This document shows positions 23,683 to 31,137 of a stretch of DNA of 64,000 nt, piece by piece. The DNA lies in contig CAZBGS010000002.1 in assembly GCA_964491785.1 (NCBI GenBank), positions 186,001 to 250,000 on the forward strand. Direction: 5' to 3'. Within the stretch, counting starts at the first letter, position 1; every line of letters starts with the position of its first letter. The DNA is from RZZS01 sp964491785 (GTDB lineage Bacteria; Pseudomonadota; Alphaproteobacteria; Micavibrionales; Micavibrionaceae). The notes under the pieces were generated by a model. The model did not search any database, had not been told where the DNA came from, and saw nothing but the letters and a program-made list of their open reading frames with translations. Position numbers and translations under genes: made by a program.

Positions 23683-24486
23683 TTATGCTGCTTCAGTGCG
23701 AAATTGTATTCGTAGCGGTAATTCCGTCATTGCATAATGAATAAATTGATTGCCAAGCGCAGTCAGTTCATATTTTTCATTATTATCAAAGGCAGAAACG
23801 GGTGGTTTGGGCCCACTACCTTTTGGTCGGCGGTCCGGTAATTTTGAAATAAAGTTACCATAGTAATCTGTTTCTCTATGTTGACGGATTATGCTGCCAG
23901 TACTTAAGTCTCGTATCAAAAGCTTATAAAGATCGGCATCCGCAGAATCTTCGCGCACTGGCTCTTTGCCTATTTTGCGCCAAATTTCACCACGCGTTAT
24001 TCCACCGCTATTGTAAATAGCGCCTATCACTTGGAAATGAAGCTCTGAATATGTATTTATCCAGTCTATGAACATTCTTATTACATCATCACTTGATACT
24101 TCACAGCTTGCGGCATGTACCAAAATATTTCTGATGTACATCCTTTTTTGATCACTCTCAGCGGCAGCCCAATCGCGGAAAGTCTTTTTTACTAAGGACT
24201 GAAATTCTTTACTATGAACTCTTTCCTTAATTTTTTCTTCTTGGAAATCAAGTCTAGCCATGATTTCGATAATGGTTTCTTCTTTTTCTTTCAGTTCATC
24301 TTCAAGCATTCCTAGCCAATGCTTAAAAAACTTATTAGCTTGTTCCTGCTCGTGCTCCGCCCATGCGCCAGCGATTGCCGAAAAAAGCCCACCTGCAAAA
24401 GGTATTGCTCCCCCTAAGGTCTGAAGTGCTCCTCTAGAAACTTTTCCAAGATTATCATTCTCCGGAAATGGGTTCTTATTACTCAT
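23683..24486 (-). CDS. Unknown protein under a CIRCE (HrcA) promoter
   Basis: I cannot assign this 267-residue protein to a characterised family. Residues 18-42 are glycine-rich and hydrophobic (ALQTLGGAIPFAGGLFSAIA), suggesting membrane association. A long charged coiled-coil-like region follows (EDELKEKEETIIEIMARL). The C-terminal half looks like a winged-helix fold (FQVIGAIYNSGGITRGEIWRKIG) ending in ELTALGNQFIHYAM. The pattern of an N-terminal membrane-active segment plus a helical sensor recalls stress or defence effectors, but this is inference. The gene is AT-rich. GGGAGAAAA precedes the ATG. A CIRCE operator overlaps its promoter about 85 bases upstream, so heat-shock control by HrcA is likely. 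Confidence 0.72.
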   Translation of the reverse strand: MSNKNPFPENDNLGKVSRGALQTLGGAIPFAGGLFSAIAGAWAEHEQEQANKFFKHWLGMLEDELKEKEETIIEIMARLDFQEEKIKERVHSKEFQSLVKKTFRDWAAAESDQKRMYIRNILVHAASCEVSSDDVIRMFIDWINTYSELHFQVIGAIYNSGGITRGEIWRKIGKEPVREDSADADLYKLLIRDLSTGSIIRQHRETDYYGNFISKLPDRRPKGSGPKPPVSAFDNNEKYELTALGNQFIHYAMTELPLRIQFRTEAA

Positions 24487-24569
24487 CAGTTTTCTCCCTG
24501 CTGTAAATTATCTGAGGCTAATCTTTTAGAAAAACCCCTAAAGTTTTAGTACTTCTAATACAAAAGCTG

Positions 24570-24596
24570 CTAGCACTCAAAAGTCAAGAGTGCTAA
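24570..24596 (-). promoter_or_regulatory. CIRCE operator (HrcA binding site) with embedded -35 box
   Basis: The sequence is CTAGCACTC, nine bases, GAGTGCTAA on the plus strand; read on the minus strand it is TTAGCACTC-N9-GAGTGCTAG. This matches the CIRCE consensus TTAGCACTC-N9-GAGTGCTAA at 17 of 18 positions. The spacer on the minus strand begins TTGACT, a good -35 box, with a weaker -10 candidate 18-19 bases further on, directing transcription into the gene at 23683-24486. CIRCE normally controls groESL or hrcA; neither is nearby. Confidence 0.85.
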
Positions 24597-24599
24597 TGG

Positions 24600-24862
24600 G
24601 ATATTGGTGTGAATAACGGGGATAAAGCATTGACACCTCTCTTGAACTACGTCTAAAAAATCATCCCTGTGGATAATTCTGTTAGTAAATTGTCGGATGG
24701 TCTCCAGCTCACCTGAGATGACAAGGGCGAAACCGGAACGAAAACCGGGAAAACCGAAACAGTTTATCTTTCCCTGCCCTCGCGCCTTCTTCAATAACAT
24801 CATGCCTGCGGTGGTAGGCATCCGGGCAAGTTTCACCGGCTCAATTGCTGTTATCTGACCAG
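24600..24862. other. Intergenic stretch without a credible gene
   Basis: An 88-codon frame on the minus strand (24570-24836) has no family resemblance, and its end runs through the CIRCE site, so I do not call it. A single perfect DnaA box (TGTGGATAA) lies at 24668-24676, with no others nearby. Confidence 0.5.
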
Positions 24863-24882
24863 ACCCCGGCCTTCGCCGGGGT
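24863..24882. repeat. Palindrome ACCCCGGC-CTTC-GCCGGGGT, right inverted copy
   Basis: Perfect 8-base arms; inverted relative to the copy at 23620-23639 when the asymmetric loop and flanks (CACC...TnTGG) are compared. Together they bracket about 1.2 kb holding the CIRCE-controlled gene. Confidence 0.8.
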
Positions 24883-24917
24883 GACGTTTATCTTTTAATT
24901 GTCGTGACGGATACAGG

Positions 24918-25817
24918 TTACGGGCCTTTCAAGAATGAGGGGGTATTGGTGGTGATCTGGGCTGTTTGACTTGCGGGTTTGGCAGAATTATCCGGGAGGT
25001 CAAGGGCTGTCTTTATTCTCTGCCCCATCTGCTCCAGCATATCCTTATTCGACGGATCGGTTATTTGCTCGAATGTGGTCTGTAGCAGACTGATTCTTTT
25101 GTCATAGGCGTAAGAGCTGAGCCGATAATCACGAAGTACGTCTGTAATTGTTTTAACCGAGGCGGGATCGGGGGCGTCAAGTACGACAAAGCCGTCATTG
25201 CGCCAGTCCAGCCCTGTTGCATCGCGCAGGGCTTGAAGTCTGCCGGGTTCTGCAGGTTTTATTCCGCTGGCTGCCTCATTGAAGCTGTCTTGCAGGATTA
25301 AAACAATGGAATCTCCGGCGGGGCCAACTCCGTTTGAGGCCTGATTGAAGGTTTCATTTAAAAACTCCGCCAGATCGTCACTGCCGACTTTTCCGGTTTC
25401 CTGATCATAATCAAGGAAATAGGTGAAGGTTTCCCGGCCTTTACGCTGCATATCCCCTCCGAGATGTTCGAGCCAGGCGGCAGATTCCTCGCCTATCAAT
25501 TTCGACATCTCGTATTTTAATTCTTCCTGATTCATATCGGCGAGTCTGGACAGTTCTTCCCGGGAAATGTCCGGCATTTCCTGTGCCAGAACATCCAGAA
25601 CTTTCAGGTTGTACTCACCCAGAATCTCACCATACAGCTTGCGCGCCAGGTCGTTATGTTCCGGAAAGCTTTCTGCTTCCGGACTTGAAACCGACGCCAT
25701 CATATTCAGTGCAAATGAAAGGGATGAAGAGCTATTCAGGCGGTTCCATATTTCCATGGCCGCTCCGCCATTCAGATAGTCTGCCACTTCGGGCATATCC
25801 ACTGCCATATCGCGCAT
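24918..25817 (-). CDS. Acidic soluble protein with a short internal repeat, unknown function
   Basis: This 299-residue protein is strongly acidic and mostly helical, without signal peptide or membrane helices. A short duplication is visible near residues 150-190: ETFNQASNGVGPAGDS and DSFNEAASGIKPAEPG. The C-terminus is Thr/Ser/Pro-rich and probably disordered. No catalytic motif or family is recognised. An AAGGACAA site precedes the ATG. It lies in the same direction as the CIRCE-controlled gene but 430 bases upstream of it, beyond the palindrome, so joint control is unlikely. Confidence 0.6.
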   Translation of the reverse strand: MRDMAVDMPEVADYLNGGAAMEIWNRLNSSSSLSFALNMMASVSSPEAESFPEHNDLARKLYGEILGEYNLKVLDVLAQEMPDISREELSRLADMNQEELKYEMSKLIGEESAAWLEHLGGDMQRKGRETFTYFLDYDQETGKVGSDDLAEFLNETFNQASNGVGPAGDSIVLILQDSFNEAASGIKPAEPGRLQALRDATGLDWRNDGFVVLDAPDPASVKTITDVLRDYRLSSYAYDKRISLLQTTFEQITDPSNKDMLEQMGQRIKTALDLPDNSAKPASQTAQITTNTPSFLKGP

Positions 25818-25991
25818 CTTTTGTCCTTAAATACACCCTTTGTCTGAAAGCGCTCCACCCGCCAAACCTATGGTTAACATAATATCATATTCCTTTTATT
25901 TTTCAAAAGCCGGGGGTATTTCCTGCGCCTTATCCCCCTGCCCTCGCGCTTCACGGGCCGCTACCTCTCCCGGCGAAAGAGGGGTTTTTCA

Positions 25992-26020
25992 TAGACGAAA
26001 TGCGTATTTTCTGCTATCTT
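25992..26020 (+). promoter_or_regulatory. Possible extended -10 promoter before an orphan terminator
   Basis: TAGACG (25992-25997) and TGC-TATCTT (-10 at 26015-26020) are 17 bases apart. A transcript from here would meet the terminator at 26046 after about 40 bases. This may be a very small RNA or a leader; the evidence is weak. Confidence 0.3.
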
Positions 26021-26045
26021 TTAACCGTCAACGCCAGAATTGCAG

Positions 26046-26066
26046 CCGCCCGTGGGGCGGTTTTTT
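26046..26066 (+). terminator. Intrinsic terminator with no gene upstream
   Basis: CCGCCC/GGGCGG with a three-base loop is followed directly by six T. No plus-strand gene ends upstream of it, so it terminates an unidentified short transcript or acts as an attenuator for the gene at 26234. Confidence 0.7.
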
Positions 26067-26233
26067 ATTTGTTTCTTCTTTCCGCTTCTTGTTTGCCGGG
26101 CCCGTTCTGCCGCGATCAAAATGGCCGGGCCCGGCCCGGAATTCGGGCCCGTTATGACGGATGCGATTGCTGGAGGAAGGGCGGGCACGGGCCGGGGATT
26201 GTTATTTCGGGTGGATGGTGGCAAAAGGTTAGT

Positions 26234-26728
26234 ATGAGATCAGGCAGATATATGGCGGGCGCTTTTTTTGCAAATGTCGTCCTCGCTGTTTCCTCGCCAG
26301 CTTTCCTGCCGGAGAGGGTGGCGGTGCATTTCGGATATGGAGGAGAGGCGGACAGGTTCGGGTCTGCGGGCGAGTATGTGCTGTTGATGCTGGTCACTCT
26401 GGCAATTCTGCTCGCGGTTTTTCAGGTTCCGGCGCTGTTGGTCGCGATAACGCCGCCGAGGTTTATTTCCCTGCCTAACCGAGATTACTGGCTGAGCGAG
26501 GAAAGAATGGAAGAGACGCTGGCGAGACTGAAGTCTATGGGAGGGGAGATCGGCGCCGCCTGTTTGGTCTTTATCTTTTATGTGCAGTTACTTTGCATAG
26601 CGGCCAACCTGTCGGTTCCGCCTAGGCTTGACGAAAGGATGATGTTTGCGGGTCTCGCAGTTTTCGCGGCTGTGACGGCCTGTCTGGTGGTAAAGCTGGT
26701 TCGCAGTTTCAGATTGCCGGGGCACTGA
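26234..26728 (+). CDS. DUF1648-type membrane protein
   Basis: This 164-residue protein has about four hydrophobic helices. The segment LPERVAVHFGYGGEADRFGS is the DUF1648 signature, the domain at the N-terminus of SdpI-like immunity and signalling proteins. FISLPNRDYWLSEERMEETLARL is also typical of that group. The SdpI C-terminal domain itself is absent. The ATG at 26234 has AAAGG eight bases upstream; a longer in-frame extension has no family support. Function is unknown; a membrane-protective or sensing role is possible by family. Confidence 0.75.
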   Translation: MRSGRYMAGAFFANVVLAVSSPAFLPERVAVHFGYGGEADRFGSAGEYVLLMLVTLAILLAVFQVPALLVAITPPRFISLPNRDYWLSEERMEETLARLKSMGGEIGAACLVFIFYVQLLCIAANLSVPPRLDERMMFAGLAVFAAVTACLVVKLVRSFRLPGH

Positions 26729-26742
26729 ATGCTTCCACCCTG

Positions 26743-26765
26743 CCCTCTCCCAGAACGGGAGAGGG
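26743..26765. repeat. Intergenic hairpin CCCTCTCCC/GGGAGAGGG, copy 2
   Basis: The 9-base arms are identical to those at 10968-10988 with loop AGAAC. It lies between two convergent genes and may also assist termination. Confidence 0.75.
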
Positions 26766-26783
26766 TTTCACGGTTATAATTTG

Positions 26784-27305
26784 TCAGTTGTTTTCATCAG
26801 ACAGCATTTTCATGTCGGCGGCGATAACCGCACCGCTATGGGCATCGACATGTACCGTATAAAACTTTTCCGCGCCTTTCAGGACAACCTTGTAAGCTTC
26901 GCGGTCATCCTTTTTTGTCAGTTCAGTTTCGGAAGCGAGGTTTTCACTGTTGTTATAAGCCATGCGAATATATTCACTGGCAGCTTCAACGGCTCTATCA
27001 GTGGCAATCATTTCGCCGGAGGCTTCGGGTTGTTCTTGAGAGGCGCTTTCCTCGGTTTCGCCGGTTTCCTGCAAAGCTTCAGAATCCTGGATATCCGGGG
27101 CAGGAGCAGCTTCCGTTTCATCGGCCGGTTCTGCGGTTTCAGGGACAGGAGCAGGAGCAGGCGCCGTCACGGCGGCATGTTCTCCATGCGCGGGCGACTG
27201 TACGGCAGGAGCGCCGGCCTTATCGCCACTGGAAGCAATCAGTGCGACAAGTATCACGGCAACAAGAACTGCGGCACCGGCAATGATCATTTTTTTCTTT
27301 TCCAT
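26784..27305 (-). CDS. Membrane-anchored protein with C-terminal PepSY-like domain
   Basis: This 173-residue protein starts with a transmembrane helix (MIIAGAAVLVAVILVALIA). A long acidic, Pro/Ala/Glu-rich linker follows (about residues 28-100). The C-terminal 70 residues (AYKVVLKGAEKFYTVHVDAHSG) match the strand pattern of PepSY domains, which inhibit or accompany peptidases in the periplasm. The periplasmic domain on a long flexible linker suggests it reaches through the periplasm. A strong AGGAGGAG site precedes the start. Confidence 0.68.
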   Translation of the reverse strand: MEKKKMIIAGAAVLVAVILVALIASSGDKAGAPAVQSPAHGEHAAVTAPAPAPVPETAEPADETEAAPAPDIQDSEALQETGETEESASQEQPEASGEMIATDRAVEAASEYIRMAYNNSENLASETELTKKDDREAYKVVLKGAEKFYTVHVDAHSGAVIAADMKMLSDENN

Positions 27306-27454
27306 CAGGTATTGCTCCTCCTGCTAATTTGTTACGGGCCCATTCTGGCATAGCAGTTTGCAGGCAGGCAAGGCTTTAAGGTCTATGCGCGTCATTAAAA
27401 TCCACAGGCGGAATTATTAAGTTAGAAAATATTCTTGACCTGATAAAACGCAGT

Positions 27455-28867
27455 ATGGCAATACTGGCCATGCTCAACAGATTATGGAATATCATTAGCG
27501 GCAAGTCATCGCCCGCTTCAACGCAAAAGCCGGCGTTCGATCTGCATTTTGGCGACCGGATTGAAGCCCAGATACGGCATTGCCTTAGAATTCTGGACAA
27601 ACACGGTATTTCCACGAGAGTTGGTATGGAAATTGAGTTCTCTTTGCCTGAAAAAGCCAGCAGATATATTGACCGCATCGGAACGGCCTATAAAAACAAG
27701 CTTTATACAGAAAACTTAAGAGATGGAGAAAATTTCGAATTTACACTCGATCACACTCATCCACTGGTTTTGCTGGCTAGAAAACGGATGATAATGGATG
27801 ATCTACTCAGAACAGTAGACAAGAATAGGCACAGGTCGAAATTTTTCTTTGAATCCCGGCATATGAATATAAGTTTTGAAGACGCTAACGGCAATTTACT
27901 TTATGACGAGCATCCGGAATTTCTGACCAGGGGCAAAGCTATCGCCGAATGCATTACCAAAGCCTTCCATGACCTCCAGCCCGAAGTGAACAAGAGTACG
28001 TATTTGGCGGTTAATTACGACGACCGTAAAAAATTCGGCTACAGCGCCAACATCAACCTTGGCACCTGCAAGGCCGCCAGCATTGCTCATCGCAGTTCCG
28101 GGCATGAACCAACGGCACGTCTTGAAATCAGAACTCCGGTATATTATGGGGCTGAAGGCGAGACGGAGAATACCGAACTGCTAATGCTAGGACTGCTGGC
28201 GGGGGCCGCATATGCTCTGGAGAGCCCGCCAGAGGAAAGAACGAATGACGGAGTTAAAGAGGCGGTAATAGCCAGTTCGCTTGACTGCTCAACTCTATAC
28301 GTTCGCAGTTCCTGGCCAGTCGTGAAAATCTTTGAAAGCTGGGGAAGGACGGATGACGGGCGACTCGTCTGGGAAGAGTCCATGTTTTCCCCGAAACGGC
28401 TGGCCCAATTCGGCAGAAAACTCAAGATCGACGATTTCAGGAACAACAATAACCCGCAGGATAATCCCGAGCTTATTATTAACTATCGTAAAGCACTGGC
28501 CGATTTGTTTAATTCTGTTAATGACTTTAACGATGAGGGAATCAAGAGTATTGCTGAACAGCAAGAAAGCAGCAATTGTCTGGTACGCAAATTTGCCAAA
28601 GCGATGAACAATCATATCTACCTTGAATGGTTCAATAACAAGTGCTTTTATATTTTCGGTCACTATCCGATAGCGCCTGACGGCATGCCGTCCTCTTATA
28701 CCTATAACGAGCTGGTATCGGACACTCTTGAGCGCATGGCTGCAAGTCCTGTGCTGGCCGGGCCCTTGACCGACCCCGATATATTTTCCGAGGCCGCAGG
28801 CCTCCTTGGTAAAAAATACAGACGTCCGGAATACGGCTACGCGACTCGCGAGCCCTGTCTAGAGTAA
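27455..28867 (+). CDS. Uncharacterised protein resembling the GS/glutamate-cysteine ligase fold
   Basis: This 470-residue soluble protein has no close named family by eye. Features that recall the glutamine synthetase/GCS superfamily are RVGMEIEFSLPEK near residue 55 (compare G-x-E-x-EF), FFFESRHMNISFED near residue 132, and TARLEIRTPVYYGA near residue 208. These could be metal- and ATP-binding carboxylates and an arginine. If so it would ligate an amine to a carboxylate with ATP; this is inference. A small gene follows after 10 bases, in operon. The start is uncertain: ATG at 27455 has no good ribosome binding site and ATG at 27467 is an alternative. Confidence 0.62.
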   Translation: MAILAMLNRLWNIISGKSSPASTQKPAFDLHFGDRIEAQIRHCLRILDKHGISTRVGMEIEFSLPEKASRYIDRIGTAYKNKLYTENLRDGENFEFTLDHTHPLVLLARKRMIMDDLLRTVDKNRHRSKFFFESRHMNISFEDANGNLLYDEHPEFLTRGKAIAECITKAFHDLQPEVNKSTYLAVNYDDRKKFGYSANINLGTCKAASIAHRSSGHEPTARLEIRTPVYYGAEGETENTELLMLGLLAGAAYALESPPEERTNDGVKEAVIASSLDCSTLYVRSSWPVVKIFESWGRTDDGRLVWEESMFSPKRLAQFGRKLKIDDFRNNNNPQDNPELIINYRKALADLFNSVNDFNDEGIKSIAEQQESSNCLVRKFAKAMNNHIYLEWFNNKCFYIFGHYPIAPDGMPSSYTYNELVSDTLERMAASPVLAGPLTDPDIFSEAAGLLGKKYRRPEYGYATREPCLE

Positions 28868-28877
28868 CAGGAAGGCA

Positions 28878-29192
28878 ATGGACAAGGCAGAAATAGTTTT
28901 AAGCAGTGAAACGATTGAAACCGGGCTTAGGTTTGTAAAAACCGACTGCCCGGTTGCAGGGCCGGACGCGACTTTGGGCAAGGCTTTTCTCGACGCCCTG
29001 CAAAAGGATGTCAGAGGAACGCAACTGGATTTCAGGTGGCTTGATGCCGAAGAGATCGGGCATTCAGGAACCGGCTTTCTTAAAATGATATTCAACGGGC
29101 GGGAAGAACTCTGCCTGCTCGAAAGGCGGGAAGAAGCCTACAGGCAGTCGCTTCATCTTGCCGCCATTTTTCTTGGTTACAGGATGCAGTAA
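28878..29192 (+). CDS. Small protein of unknown function, partner of the GS-like protein
   Basis: This 104-residue soluble protein is preceded by AGGAAGG and begins 10 bases after the GS-like gene, so both are almost surely cotranscribed. It has an alpha/beta pattern with FRWLDAEEIGHSGTGFLKMIF and a C-terminal helix (QSLHLAAIFLGYRM). No family is recognised. It may be a subunit, substrate carrier or regulator of the larger protein. Confidence 0.62.
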   Translation: MDKAEIVLSSETIETGLRFVKTDCPVAGPDATLGKAFLDALQKDVRGTQLDFRWLDAEEIGHSGTGFLKMIFNGREELCLLERREEAYRQSLHLAAIFLGYRMQ

Positions 29193-29206
29193 TCGGCAAA
29201 ATCCTG

Positions 29207-29235
29207 TTGACGCCTAACAAGATTTATTTTACTTA
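29207..29235 (+). promoter_or_regulatory. Promoter giving a nearly leaderless transcript
   Basis: TTGACG (29207-29212) and TACTTA (29230-29235) are 17 bases apart. The ATG of the next gene is at 29242, within a base or two of the expected start point, and no ribosome binding site precedes it. Confidence 0.5.
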
Positions 29236-29241
29236 ATACAC

Positions 29242-29718
29242 ATGAGCGCCTTACTTGCCTATATAGAACAACGTCTTCTTGATATGGGTAGCCGCTGCGA
29301 CTGGCGGCGTACGCACGAACGTGATCGTAACGGTTATAAACCGCGAGGCGATATTCTTAAGGAACTCGGCCTGTATCTTTTCGACGTCCGCGGGCCAGAC
29401 CATGTGGAATTCATGATCGGCGAGCACAGGGACGAAGACAACTCGACAATACACGTACGGACTTTCCCTTATTCCCGTGACGAGCTGGAAGCCATGGCAG
29501 ACGAGCTTAACGAGATGATCAATCGAGGAGAGCAAGGTTATGCGCTGGAGTGGAACTGGTTGCAGCTACGCCGCGCAGCGATAATTTCTTCGCAGCCGGA
29601 ACTTGCCCGCAAGACTCTGGCCCTACAGGCCGAAAAAGCAAAGCCTTTGGCAAAAATCGCCAAAGCAGCGCCTGTAAACTATATTCCGGGCATGAAGAAC
29701 GGGCTTAGCCTCAACTAA
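29242..29718 (+). CDS. Soluble protein of unknown function
   Basis: This 158-residue protein has an N-terminal mixed domain (LGLYLFDVRGPDHVEFMIGEHRDED) and a helical C-terminal half (RDELEAMADELNEMINRG). It shows no catalytic or transport signature. It follows the GS-like pair in the same direction but has its own promoter candidate and no ribosome binding site. The stop lies inside a strong hairpin. No family recognised. Confidence 0.6.
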   Translation: MSALLAYIEQRLLDMGSRCDWRRTHERDRNGYKPRGDILKELGLYLFDVRGPDHVEFMIGEHRDEDNSTIHVRTFPYSRDELEAMADELNEMINRGEQGYALEWNWLQLRRAAIISSQPELARKTLALQAEKAKPLAKIAKAAPVNYIPGMKNGLSLN

Positions 29719-29722
29719 GCCC
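29701..29722. terminator. Bidirectional hairpin between convergent genes
   Basis: Perfect arms GGGCTTAG/CTAAGCCC with a six-base loop span the stop of the plus-strand gene and lie about 30 bases beyond the entericidin stop. No long T-run follows on either side, so termination strength is uncertain. Confidence 0.5.
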
Positions 29723-29754
29723 GCCTGAAAACGCGAAGGTTCGTTTATTTCGTA

Positions 29755-29880
29755 TTACCTTCCGGCTCTTTCTATTGCACTGCCGGCACTTTGCAAATCC
29801 TTGCCAAATCCCTCGACAGTATTGCATCCGGCGACTGAAACCAGAACCGCCAACATTAACATTGTAAATAGCCGCATCAT
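29755..29880 (-). CDS. Entericidin-like small lipoprotein
   Basis: This 41-residue peptide starts MMRLFTMLMLAVLVSVAGCN: a short signal peptide ending in a lipobox (VAGC), then TVEGFGKDLQSAGSAIERAG, a near-perfect entericidin A/B pattern. Entericidins are tiny outer-membrane lipoproteins; in E. coli EcnA and EcnB form an antidote-toxin pair linked to stationary-phase lysis. Only one copy is present here. A second ATG follows at once (29877). The ribosome binding site is weak. Confidence 0.85.
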   Translation of the reverse strand: MMRLFTMLMLAVLVSVAGCNTVEGFGKDLQSAGSAIERAGR

Positions 29881-30072
29881 TCGACACCTGTGTCCTTGCG
29901 CATAGACGGTTGGAAACCGGGTACATTATATTTCTTTGAAACTAAAATGGAATAGTTAAAAGATAAACCGATTTTTCCCGTTACCCCCGCGGCACGCCGT
30001 CAGGCGTGCTTATCGGGGGATCCGGTAATGAGTGCGGCTTCGTCGCACTCATTTTACGCGCTTTTGCAAGGA

Positions 30073-30417
30073 TCAGCCGACCGCCATTTCGCGGCACATC
30101 TCCGCGCAGCGTTTGCAGGTATCGGCGCAATCCGTCATCTGCTCGTCGTCGGAAAACTTTTCGCATGATCGGGCGCAGGCTTCACATATGTCGGCGCAGG
30201 CTGAACAAACCTTTCCATGCAGGCTGGAACTGCGCAGCATGAAATTCGCCGCGGTCTGGCATATTTCAATACAGTCAGCCATAAGAGTGACATGGGAAGG
30301 TTCGGCGTGTTCTCCGCCTTCCTGGAGGCAATGCTGGAACAGCGTTATTTCGCATTCGTCCCGGCATTGATTACAGACGCTAATACATTCATCCACTTTT
30401 TCCTGGTTCGGGTACAT
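30073..30417 (-). CDS. Cysteine-rich four-helix copper-binding protein (Csp-like)
   Basis: This 114-residue protein has 16 cysteines spaced along predicted helices: ECISVCNQCRDEC, MADCIEIC, VCSACADICEACARSC and DCADTCKRCAEMC. The pattern is that of Csp copper-storage proteins, four-helix bundles whose core cysteines hold many Cu(I) ions. There is no signal or Tat peptide, so it is probably cytosolic like Csp3. It would buffer copper or protect from it. No copper exporter or regulator lies beside it. Confidence 0.85.
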   Translation of the reverse strand: MYPNQEKVDECISVCNQCRDECEITLFQHCLQEGGEHAEPSHVTLMADCIEICQTAANFMLRSSSLHGKVCSACADICEACARSCEKFSDDEQMTDCADTCKRCAEMCREMAVG

Positions 30418-30433
30418 TTATCTAATCCTTTTG

Positions 30434-30988
30434 TTAGTTGTTGCCTGTTTGCGTGATGCTTTCCAGTTCGCGCATATGTTCCCTGAGCGAGGGCAAGGCC
30501 GTCGAGGCGTACTGCCTTAGCGCCGGAACATCTCCGTTCTCCGAATACTCACTGTAAAGTTTTATGGACTTTTCATGGGCCTGTTGCTGCTGATCCAGAT
30601 AGGCTCTGTCGAACTCTCTTCCGGAGGCCTGCTGCAACCTGTCCAGCTTTTCCCTGTGCCTTTCATCGAGATTTTCCGGGATGACGACCGTTAACCCGGC
30701 CTGATTGATTGCATCGCTCAACTGCTTTCCGACATTGCTGTGATCGGTTACCATGCGCTGCGCGAATTCACGCACTTCCGGATCCTGCGCCTGCTTGAGG
30801 GCCAGTTCACTGGACTCGATTTCATAAAGATTGGAAACACCCGCTTTTTCGATAAATTTACGGGTATTTTCCGATACCTGGGCCTGGGCCTGGGCCTGGG
30901 CCTGGGTCTGGGCCTTGGTCTGCGTCTGGGCATGGGCGGGCAGAGCGCATGCTATTAAAAACGCTATTAATGAGACAGTTAATTTCAT
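30434..30988 (-). CDS. DUF4142 secreted protein with a repeat after the signal peptide
   Basis: The ATG at 30988 has a strong AAGGAGAGG site and starts a signal peptide (MKLTVSLIAFLIACALPAHA). Mature residues begin with a low-complexity Gln/Ala/Thr run (AQTQAQAQAQAQ) coded by a hexanucleotide repeat. The remaining 140 residues match DUF4142, a ferritin-like helical domain in exported proteins (LALKQAQDPEVREFAQRMV, DHSNVGKQL, AHEKSIKLYSEY). Function is unknown; members are often stress-induced. It lies next to the Csp-like gene in the same direction, 16 bases apart, so the two are probably cotranscribed. Confidence 0.85.
   Translation of the reverse strand: MKLTVSLIAFLIACALPAHAQTQTKAQTQAQAQAQAQVSENTRKFIEKAGVSNLYEIESSELALKQAQDPEVREFAQRMVTDHSNVGKQLSDAINQAGLTVVIPENLDERHREKLDRLQQASGREFDRAYLDQQQQAHEKSIKLYSEYSENGDVPALRQYASTALPSLREHMRELESITQTGNN
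30877..30930. repeat. Hexanucleotide tandem repeat (CCTGGG)n inside the DUF4142 gene
   Basis: Five perfect CCTGGG units (30877-30906) are followed by four degenerate ones to 30930. Because the unit is six bases, copy changes keep the reading frame and alter the number of Ala-Gln pairs at the mature N-terminus. Confidence 0.9.
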
Positions 30989-31137
30989 TATTCCTCTCCT
31001 TGGTAATTTTGACGACATGCCTACTTTGCCGGTTCCGTCCCGGTTCCTTAAAGGCGAGACAATAAAAATAAACGCCAATCGACATTACCTGCCCTATTGA
31101 GTTATATTCGTTCGCTTGCTGATGGAGATTTCAAGAA

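Noticed and set aside
24668..24676. A perfect DnaA box (TGTGGATAA)
   Set aside because: It stands alone. A replication origin needs several boxes and an AT-rich unwinding stretch with dnaA-type neighbours, none of which is seen.
24570..24836. An 88-codon frame on the minus strand upstream of the CIRCE-controlled gene
   Set aside because: No ribosome binding site or family match, and its end overlaps the CIRCE operator.
25840..26157. A 105-codon frame on the plus strand
   Set aside because: It runs through repeats and a terminator and has no start signals.
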